Assembly (NCBI GenBank): GCA_030762935.1
Contig: CM060892.1
Location: 86,806,827-86,870,826 of the forward strand
Direction: 5' to 3'
From: Hymenopus coronatus
Taxonomy: Eukaryota > Arthropoda > Insecta > Mantodea > Hymenopodidae
Length of the DNA: 64,000 bases
Part shown: piece after piece, positions 56,488 through 64,000 of the stretch
Position numbering within the stretch: position 1 is the first letter of the stretch
Layout: each line of letters opens with the position of its first letter
Program-made: the position numbers and the translations under genes
Notes under the pieces: generated by a model
Seen by the model: the letters and a program-made list of their open reading frames with translations, nothing else
Database searches by the model: none
Told to the model about the DNA's origin: nothing

Positions 56488-57218
56488 AATCTAATGTGAT
56501 CCTTTTACACGACTTTCTCTGCCTGCTCTGCAAACAAACTTCTTACAAAAGATCAATGTTCTTTCTCTTCATGCTAATCGCGATAAACATTAGCAGAATA
56601 GTCTTATTACTTAGTTCCTTATCAGTAGAAGGGAACTAAGACAGACACTAGGCTAAAGCGATAGGCAAACATTTTAAAAGCTGTCGCTAATCGATGTTCA
56701 TTGAAATTTGCTGATTTACATGGCCAAGAGTAAAACCAAAGACACACGGAAGGAACATCTCGTAAATGGTAGCTCCACAACAAAAAACATACACAGGACA
56801 TAAATTGTGTGTTTTGACAAAATCTACATTTTTGTGTAGTAAGTATTTGTTTTTCTCTTACGGTTTACCAGTTATGCAAAAGGCATCCTCAGAAAGAGGA
56901 GGACTTCAGAGGCTATTTGCAGGTTATTCATGATATACATCTTGTAAAGGGTAGCTGAAGTGGGAGTATTACCTTTCAAATCTTCGTGTCGCTTCCTTGG
57001 GAGGTACTAACTTAAATACCAAATTTGGTATTTAACCGACTTTTAATTTATGCTGTCCACGCATACTTACCATTTTCTAAAAAAAAAATGTTTTTATTCA
57101 CGGTTCTTCAAAATATGTATTTCCGGTAAAATTTTGGTAACAAATTTTTGGGTGGAATGCAATACCGTCTCTGCCTAGTACCTATGTACATTATGCATAC
57201 GTGCTAGAGAAGGTAAAA
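56488..57218 (+). mobile_element. R1 element, shortened
   Basis: AATCTAATGTGATCCTTTTA start, TCTTCATGCTAATCGCGATA, TAGTCTTATTACTTAGTTCC, a gap, CTTCGTGTCGCTTCCTTGGG, AAATACCAAATTTGGTATTT, and a hairpin TATGTACATTATGCATACG followed by GCTAGAGAAGGTAAAATC. The CA tract is almost lost (CCACGCATACTTACC). Confidence 0.85.
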
Positions 57219-57371
57219 TCTGGTGTTAGGGTAGGGCCCTAACAACTCTTGCTTAGTTTTACCAATATGCCTCCCACAACTTATTTATCTTTCATTTCAT
57301 GTTAATCAGATAAATATTTATAAAAGTTGTTTATCTAAACAATTCTTTGTAGATAGCAAGGAGCTGAGGCA

Positions 57372-57482
57372 ATTAAGAACTTAAAATGGTAAAACCAGAA
57401 TGAAAAATGCAATGCCATAGCCGGGAATTGAATCCCAGAATCGATCTCCGTCCGGCTGTTCTTACCATTGATATACCATGAA
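57372..57482 (-). mobile_element. tRNA-derived SINE, family S1
   Basis: On the minus strand: TGGTATATCAATGGTAAGAA A-box region, GATTCAATTCCCGGCTATGG B-box region, then CATTGCATTTTTCATTCTGG. Matches 1752-1865 through the GCTATGGCATTGTATTTT body. Confidence 0.7.
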
Positions 57483-57964
57483 TATATACCGATGTGATAT
57501 TAAATTCCCCAAAAGATTCTCATGCTTCCCGGTAAACCACAAAATCACGAATTGTTTTAGAGGATAAACATCAATGGTGCCTTACTATGTTGTTAAATAC
57601 TGTTCCAGATACTTTTGAAGTAAATTGGATTCCAACTTCGCCTTTCATTTAGAATTTTTACTATAAATAATAAATTTTGAAGGAATATTATTAATGATCT
57701 ACCAAAAGTATATTCATAAACCGCAAAAAAATATAAAATACAATATTATAAGCATTAAATGAATAGGTGGATCAAACCCACATTCAAAAGAGGAACTCTT
57801 CATTTTCAATTTATTTAAATAACAGATTAGTTAATATTATAATGATAAAATAAATTTATTTAATAATATAATCTACTCATAATTCCCTCGATAGTAATAC
57901 CTATAATAATTTGAGGATTTGTTAAAGCTCAGTCTGCGAGGACGGCTCTTGGGGAATTAAAGAG
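57483..57964. other. Unassigned, very AT-rich DNA
   Basis: Nothing recognised. Confidence 0.5.
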
Positions 57965-58155
57965 CATACACCTGTTTATTTATATATTATTTCTATTTTA
58001 ACGACGCTGTCACTTACCAAGATCATATCAGCGCCACTGGTGTGTTCTAATTTTGTCCCGCAGGAACTCTTTTACATTTCAGTAAATCCACCGGTATGGA
58101 TTTTCCTTTTAAGTGCATTTAAAAATCCATCGATCTGGGCCGGGTTTAAGGGAAC
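57965..58155 (-). mobile_element. tRNA-derived SINE, family S5, head truncated
   Basis: On the minus strand: AAACCCGGCCCAGATCGATG, TTAAAAGGAAAATCCATACC, GGTGGATTTACTGAAATGTA, GGCGCTGATATGATCTTGGT, GACAGCGTCGTTAAAATAG. It aligns with 35690-35860 and starts inside the B box, so the tRNA-like head is missing. Confidence 0.8.
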
Positions 58156-58370
58156 ATCGAAGCAATGAAATTGATTTTCTAAAGTAGTAAAGCTAGAGAT
58201 TTATTTTTGCTACAGAATTACTGTTAACAAAACTAATTTTATACCAAGTTGCACACAAATATGTGTTTTTGTTCTAAATATACTAATTATTTCGATTTCA
58301 TTTGTTAAAATAAAAAAATATCTTCTCTTACAGATATTAAACTTCGTGCACCATTTTTTAAAATTACATT

Positions 58371-58424
<54 letters not shown>

Positions 58425-58622
58425 AAAAAGATTTAAAACTAATCTAAGGCCAATATTAAAAACACAACCCTCATTTTATTGCACACATTCTTGCTGCTTT
58501 GGGGAAAGTGAACCTAAGAAAATGGTTTTAAATTGCAATTATTGTTCTAATTTTTACAGAAATTGCATTAATTGTATTACTATCTTTACTAGATCAAATG
58601 CAATAATCTAAATGATTACAAG
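58156..58622. other. Unassigned DNA with a long (TA)n tract
   Basis: (TA)n at about 58373-58421, some 24 repeats. Otherwise AT-rich. Confidence 0.7.
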
Positions 58623-58632
58623 TTTATTATTT

Positions 58633-59219
58633 TTACTTTCTCTAAACGTACTATGTACATAGTGTAGAGAGAAGGTATTGTATTCCACCCAAAAATTCCA
58701 TACCGAGATTTCGCCGGAAATACACGTTTTAGTGTCCCACGTATCCAAAAAAAGTATTTTCAGAAAAAGGTCCGTGTGGGTAAAATAACAAAATTGGTAT
58801 TGTAGTTTAGTATCTTCCAGAGATGCAATATTAAGATTTTGAGAAAAATTCCCCCACCCCAAACTACACTTTACATGGAAAAAATTTCGAAAAGTTTGAT
58901 TTTCTCAAAAATAGCTCTAACGATTTTGAATAAAATCTCTTATATTTAAGATATTTTTACGACAAATAAAATGTATATCTGAAAACATCTGAATACTGAA
59001 TGAATTTTGCGGAATTTTGCATAGCTGGTAAACCGTAAGAGACAGACAAAAAGTTACAACACAAAAAATGTAGAGCTCGTTAAAACACACAATTTATGTC
59101 ATATACATTTTTGCTAATATTTTTCTCGATTAGCATGAAGTAAATAGAAGCATAAGCTTTTTAATAATAATTTATTGCAGGGATGTGGAGAAAGTCATGT
59201 GAATGGAACACATCAGATT
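58633..59219 (-). mobile_element. R1 element with internal deletion and 10-bp target duplication
   Basis: Flanked by TTTATTATTT at 58623-58632 and 59220-59229. Hairpin ACTATGTACATAGT near 58649-58662. Blocks run in order to GTCATATACATTTTT, then jump to GCTAATATTTTTCTCGATTA, deleting roughly 230 bases of the sense 5' half while keeping the 5' end itself (TGTGGAGAAAGTCATGTGAA, CACATCAGATT). The CA tract is reduced to TCCGTGTGG. Confidence 0.85.
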
Positions 59220-59229
59220 TTTATTATTT

Positions 59230-59924
59230 CAAAACATCTGGTTTGCTTAATAATTCGAGTGTTATTTCATACTACACATATGGCCGTGTGCACCATTCTT
59301 GATCAAATCCTGGTTGACCAAGGGTCACTGAAGCGTAGTTGATGCATCATTGTTAATTCTCGTTCAACTGGCCATCACCATCTGACCGAGCGCTACTCAT
59401 GATTCTACGAGAAATATTCAAAGGAAAGCATCCCTCTCTATGGCCAAAGAGATTGAAGTAAAATTCCAATCTCCTTGTCTCTATCGTTTCGTTTTTGTTT
59501 TGTTTTGAAACGTTGATTGACTGGCTTTTGGCGGCAGAAGAAAATAGAAAATAAAAATGTGTCTCCAAAGTTTCCTCAAATGAGATAGACGTGTTGGAAC
59601 TGACCGTCTTATATGCATGATAAATTGGAAAATAAAACGATACATATTCTTTAAACGACCAGCAGGTGGCATGGGTGTATTTAATTATGTCACCAGGGAG
59701 GTTGCAATAACCAATACTTTAACTATGTTAAAATAACATGAATTATGGTGTGTAATTTTCGGAAAATGAAATATAATGAATCTACGATTAAATTTTGTCA
59801 GCATTTTGCTAATACATAAGAATTGCTATCTTATAATACGTATTATTATGTGATGTAAATTGTAGGAAACAGTTGTAATATTTAGCTCTTTATTGGAGCT
59901 TGAATTTCCTTGTGCCGAACCCTA
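59230..59924. other. Unassigned DNA
   Basis: Two overlapping minus frames (71 and 63 codons, 59353-59672), unrecognised. Confidence 0.45.
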
Positions 59925-60128
59925 CGGTATATGGGGTAAGTCACAGGCATCACATTAATGAAATTTCCGAGATCGGATCCCGTTAGGGATTTTTTCCTGG
60001 GATTTCCCTTATAACACGAATGTCGAATAACTTGAAGCTTTATGGACTCCGGACTTATTAGAGCATTATTTTGCCCTTGTATTCATCGTCCTATATGGCC
60101 TACTCGGTTAACTGGTGTTAAACTAACA
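59925..60128 (+). mobile_element. tRNA-derived SINE, family S2, degenerate
   Basis: Head unrecognisable. GAGATCGGATCCCGTTAGGG stands where the B box should be, then GGATTTTTTCCTGGGATTTC, CCTTATAACACGAATGTCGA, ATAACTTGAAGCTTTATGGA and CATCGTCCTATATGGCCTAC follow the S2 body in order. Confidence 0.7.
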
Positions 60129-60312
60129 ACTAAAATAGGTACCATGAACAACGTTATTAAAATGAGAGATATTTTGACGATTGCTAATGCAATAATAAAT
60201 AATCTCTATACTTCTCATGACACCCGGAAATGCATCAAGTTAATGAAACCGGTTCATCATATATTTTAAAACTATATTCGACTTAAACCGTACATATCGT
60301 GGAAAAAATAAA

Positions 60313-60392
60313 TATTTTCTATACACCAACTATGTAGATAGTGTACAGAGAAATGACATTTTTAGAAAATATCCATGTGTGGGCGTGCGTGC

Positions 60393-60436
<44 letters not shown>

Positions 60437-61115
60437 GCATAGCTCAAAAACGAAACACCAAACTTGGTATTTAAGTTCAGAGTCTTCCAAGGATGCGACA
60501 AGAACATTTTTTAGAAAATCCCCCCACCAGAAACTGGCCTTTACATGGAAAAATTTTCGAAAGTTCTGATTTCCTCAAAAATGGGACTAACGATTTTTAT
60601 TAAAATGTCGTATATTAAAAACCTTTACATGGCAAATAAAATATATATCTTGAATTTTCTGGGAATAGCCTCAAAGGACATCTTTTTCTGGATGAATTTT
60701 GTGGGATTTTGTATAGCTGGTAAACCACAGGAGATAGATAAAAACTTAAACAAAAACTGTAGAACTCGTTAAAACACACACTTTATGTTATATTCATTTT
60801 TTCCGAGGAGTTGGCCGGGTTTGAGATATTCAATGTTACTGATTTCAGTTTTAAAATACTTAGTATTTTCTCATACGGGAATTTGTCATCTCCTGGCCTT
60901 ACATCAAAGGCATTTCAAACACACAGTAGCCAGCTTTTAAAATACTTGATATTGTTTTAGCCTATGGTACTCCCTTATTTCCCTTCTACTTCAAGGAAGC
61001 AAGTAATAAAGACCATTTCTGATAATTTTATCTATATTAGCATGAAGTAGGACATAGAAGAATAAGCTTTTTAACAATAATTTATTACAGAGATGTAGAG
61101 AAGGTCATGTGATTC
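60313..61115 (-). mobile_element. R1 element with long GT tract
   Basis: Hairpin region ACTATGTAGATAGTGT near 60330-60345, then a deletion of the usual 90 bases so that a (GT)n tract (60394-60434) follows almost at once. CCAAACTTGGTATTTAAG and the remaining blocks continue to GATGTAGAGAAGGTCATGTG. Confidence 0.85.
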
Positions 61116-61589
61116 TTTTTTCACTGGTTACACGCAATGCCGTTATTCCGTGGATGCTACAAATATCAAAATCAATATTAACAGTTCTTGGAACAGAGCT
61201 AACTTCGGTGGGTGAATGCGATCGAGTTGGTTTACATGTTGGTTCCTATTTAAGTAATCCTGATGTATCATCTCCTTATATCTTATACCTTTAACAAAAT
61301 TGTAGCAGTTTCGCAACTTGACAGCAATCAGCGGAATGGACCGGTCCAGCAACCGTTGACCATAATCAACTACCTCTTTAACTTTGATCGCTGTCGATGG
61401 ACCGAAAAATGACGTTGAATGTGGTCAAATGTCGAAATGACCGCGATCAAACTTTGTTCGAAAATGTGCATATGGTCAATAGTCATTTAACCAGCTCAAC
61501 GCTTTAAAATGGTGTCCAAAACGTGTATTACATCTGTCCTTGGAAAGTAAAACATTGTAAATATGTATTTTAAAGTTCGGTAAATTTTT
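61116..61589. other. Unassigned DNA
   Basis: Overlapping 61- and 69-codon frames, unrecognised. Confidence 0.45.
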
Positions 61590-62490
61590 ACTTTCTCTAG
61601 CCCGCATGTATATATTGTATTGCACCCAAAAAGTCGATTACACCGTTAATATATGTTTTAAGGTCCCCTGAGTCCAAAAAAAATAGAAAAAGTCCTTGTG
61701 TGTCTGGGCAGCATAGCTCAAAAACGAAAAGACTGTTAAATACCAAACTTGGTATTTGTGTTTAGTATCTTCCAATTATGTGACACGATGGTTTCCAAAA
61801 AAAATCCCCCACCAGAAACTATCCTTTATATAGAAAATATGTTGAAAATTTTGTTTTTCTCAAAAATAACTCAAATTTTTCTTTATTCTGAACGAGTTTT
61901 GCAAAATGTTGCATAACGGTTAAACCGTAGCAGACAGACTAAAACTTACCCATAAAAGATTTAGATCTCGCTAAAATACACAATTTATGTGACATACATT
62001 TTTCTTGTAGAGCTGACCGTTTTAGAGTTATTTCTTGTTATTGGTTTCAATTTTAAACTACTTCATTTTTAAAATAAGAACTGAAGCTTTCCTGGCGACG
62101 TGTTAATTCAAAATCTTCTCGGGCTTCTAGCCAGGTTCAGTTCACCCTGAAGACGAGGAAGATGCACTTCTTCGAAACGTTGGTGTCAAACCAAGTTTTT
62201 ACCTGGCTAGAAGCCCGAGAAGATTTTGAATTACTTCATTTTTCTTTCTCGGGATCATGCAAAGCACACCAAACCCTAAATTTTTCATATAGCGATGAGC
62301 TTTAAAAGGGAATTAACTATTGCTTTAGCCTAACGTATTCCCTTATTTCCCTCCTACTTACAAGGAAGGAAGTAATAAGATAAATTCTGCTAATGTTTAT
62401 CTTGTTTAGCATGAAGTATATAAAAGAATAATCGTTTGTAAGAATGGTTTTTATATGGAACAGCTAGAGGAAGTTATATGAATGGAAAAA
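61590..62490 (-). mobile_element. R1 element carrying a Penelope-like foldback
   Basis: TTTTTACTTTCTCTAGCCCG with a shortened hairpin, ACCAAACTTGGTATTTGTG, and a segment deleted after CTCAAAAATAACTC. It continues to GTTTCAATTTTAAACTACTT, where a 161-bp foldback is inserted with 12-bp flanking repeats, then resumes at TTCTTTCTCGGGATC and runs to AGCTAGAGGAAGTTATATGA. Confidence 0.85.
62071..62231 (+). mobile_element. Penelope-like foldback with hammerhead-like core
   Basis: Inserted in R1 between TACTTCATTTTT at 62059-62070 and 62232-62243. A perfect 32-bp stem pairs 62104-62135 with 62202-62233. Within the loop: CTGAAGA at 62147-62153, a 7-bp helix GAGGAAG/CTTCTTC (62155-62161 with 62167-62173), then GAAAC (62174-62178), GTTGGTG and TC. 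That is the order of a type I hammerhead ribozyme (CUGANGA, helix II, GAAA, short helix III, UH). Such motifs are known in Penelope-like elements. One extra C at 62154 and a poor first pair of helix I suggest a weakened or inactive version. No RT/GIY-YIG coding sequence is present. Confidence 0.6.
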
Positions 62491-62534
62491 AAAAACATTA
62501 TATGTTTTGCACTAAAAATCCAAAAATCGATATT

Positions 62535-63276
62535 TTTACTTTTTCTAGCCTACATGTACAATGTACAAAGTGGATAGAGAAGATATTGTATTCCGCCCAA
62601 AAATTCGAAGTCCAGACTAACTTGTTATTTAGGTTCAGTAACTTCCAAGGATGCCACGAATATTTTCAAAAAAGTCTCCCCAATCACCCCACCACCAACT
62701 AACCTTTACATGGACAAATTTTCGAATTTTTGATTTCCTAAATAATGGCTAAAACAATTTTGATTAAAATCCTGTATGTTAAAGATATTTATACTCCAAA
62801 TAAAACGTACATAAAATGTATATCTTGAATTTTCTAGGAATAGCCTGAAGACCTCTTTATTCCGGATCGATTTTTGCTTAACTGGTAAACCGTAAGAGAT
62901 AGACAAAAATATACTTCACAAAGAATGTGGATCTCGTCAAAACAATTTATCCCCTTTACGGTTTTGTTGTGGAGGTAACCGTTTCCGAGACATTTCTTGT
63001 TATTGGTTTCAGTTGTAAAGTACTTACTTTCTTCTACTCCTGGCCAAGCAAAGAAGCGATATTCATTGACAATTGCATAACAATAGCTTAAAACATTTTA
63101 CTATCATTTTAGCGTAGCGCATTCCTTTAGTTCCCTTCCACTTATAAGGAACTAAGTAATAAAAACATTCTGTTAATGCTTATATCGATTAGTATTGTGT
63201 AGAAATAAGAATAATCTTTTGAAAGAAGTTTGTAAAGTAACTAGAGAAATCCATGTGAGTATAACACATCGGATTT
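62535..63276 (-). mobile_element. R1 element
   Basis: ATTTTTACTTTTTCTAGCCT and a type-2 hairpin ACATGTACAATGTACAAAGT, GGATAGAGAAGATATTG. The segment holding the CA tract is deleted (jump from ATTCGAAG to CTAACTTGTTATTTAGG). The rest runs in order to ACTAGAGAAATCCATGTGAG and CACATCGGATT. Confidence 0.85.
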
Positions 63277-63825
63277 TTAACCAAAAATCGCTGGAAGAGC
63301 AGTTGATATCGGAATCAGAGACTAGCGCCTAACCAAGTTAGTCACCTAGACCTCTTGTAACGTCCTCGGGTACCCGTGAAATTGAATAAGCTCTTCAATG
63401 TTGAGACAATTTCAAGGGTGGTATACTCCACAGCGTTAAAGTAACAGATATGTGTCAAGGGCAGATCCGTGTTACGGTTTCAGTAAGTAAGATGCGGGTT
63501 CCAGTCCAAGGAAGCATATAAACAGAAAGAAGCTGTCGGTTTACATGAAGACTGCCGCGGTACCCATTTTACCGAAGTATAAACAATCATTTGATTTCAG
63601 CTCAGATACAACACACATTTGAAAGCCTTTTGTATTCAATAACTGTTCCAAACGCATTAAACAAAACAAAGCTCTCAGGTGCGTTCGCTACTGCAAAGTA
63701 CCTATTAGAGACGATTTGTTCTCTGTGCATCCGTTCCTTCATCCTCTGTGTGCATGCTCGTCACTGCTTACAAAGAGCAGCACGCACGGAATTAACGTTT
63801 ACACGTAAGGGACTGAACAAAATCA
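63277..63825. other. Unassigned DNA
   Basis: GTTACGGTTTCAGTAAGTAA ... GCGGGTTCCAGTCCAAGG (63471-63511) has a weak tRNA-like B box but no partner. Otherwise nothing recognised. Confidence 0.4.
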
Positions 63826-64000
63826 GCCCGCCTCGGTATTTTGGGGAAGGGGCAGCGTGTCTGCCTCACGTTCAAGAGGTCACGAGTTCAACTTCACTTA
63901 ACATGACTTACCCAAACAAGGTTTTATCATGGTATTCCCTTATCATGAGAAGACGAATGTCGAATAACTTGTCCCGAGATCATTGGAGCATCATTTCACC
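63826..64000 (+). mobile_element. tRNA-derived SINE, family S2, cut by the window end
   Basis: GCCCGCCTCGGTATTTTGGG head, ACGAGTTCAACTTCACTTAA at the B box (weakened), TATTCCCTTATCATGAGAAG, ACGAATGTCGAATAACTTG and GATCATTGGAGCATCATTTC in S2 order. Continues past 64000. Confidence 0.8.

Noticed and set aside
1..64000. CRISPR array or satellite array
   Set aside because: Repeats are dispersed, in both orientations, with unrelated spacing, except for the short R1-plus-linker duplication at 31.8-34.1 kb. No short regular direct repeats with unique spacers were seen.

Overview
This window looks like gene-poor, AT-rich arthropod nuclear DNA, most likely from an insect. The evidence is a dense mix of mariner transposase relics, a hAT relic, several decayed non-LTR retrotransposon 3' ends, at least seven tRNA-headed SINE families, and abundant dinucleotide and A/T microsatellites. 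The TTTTTTCGGGGTTTTCCC tail module shared by two SINE families is, from memory, typical of insect SINEs. I see no bacterial-style operons, rRNA, CRISPR arrays or free-standing tRNA genes, and I recognise no intact host protein-coding gene. Nearly all short open frames fall in repeats or look like chance.

The dominant component is one repeat family, called R1 here. It is about 0.9 kb full length, has no recognisable coding capacity, and is present in about 30 copies or fragments on both strands, covering roughly 18-19 kb (more than a quarter) of the window. I call sense the strand that begins AATCTGATGTG and ends in a palindromic hairpin followed by GAGAAAGTAAAA. R1 carries a second palindrome inside and a CA/TG tract at a fixed place near its 3' end. 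Two copies sit inside other R1 copies, several copies are flanked by short direct repeats, and most truncated copies keep the hairpin end. Together this suggests a non-autonomous element mobilised by target-primed reverse transcription. This is my best candidate for something undescribed.

Layout: 1-1020 two R1 copies head to tail; 1.4-1.9 kb SINE S1 pair; 3.2-4.4 kb R1 nested in R1; 4.5-4.7 kb DDE transposase scrap; 5.6-6.4, 8.6-9.5 and 13.4-14.4 kb R1; 6.5-7.15 and 12.15-12.6 kb two copies of one LINE 3' end; 10.8-11.45 kb SINE S2 plus a reverse-transcriptase relic; 14.83-16.32 kb an almost complete broken mariner with a perfect 194-bp tandem duplication; 16.3-16.9 kb two SINEs back to back; 18.8-19.1 kb LINE C-terminus; 22.9-23.9 kb R1 holding a small foldback insert; 26.7-28.7 kb R1; 28.9-30.2 kb SINE S4 copies and a hAT relic; 31.07-31.71 kb foldback mariner derivative; 31.9-33.7 kb tandemly duplicated R1 plus linker; 33.7-35.9 kb SINEs S6, S4, S7, S5; 36.9-37.2 kb LINE relic; 37.3-40.4 kb R1; 40.6-41.2 kb internally deleted mariner; 41.8-43.8 kb nested R1/R1/mariner; 45.2 kb SINE S7; 46.3-46.9 kb 5'-truncated R1; 47.6-47.9 kb long-inverted-repeat element; 48.1-48.4 kb SINE S6; 50.1-53.2 kb R1 and mariner; 56.5-63.3 kb R1, SINEs, and an R1 carrying a Penelope-like foldback with a hammerhead-like core; 63.8 kb to the end SINE S2.

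The rest is AT-rich DNA in which I recognise nothing. Copy boundaries were read by eye and are good to about 10-20 bases except where a flanking repeat fixes them.
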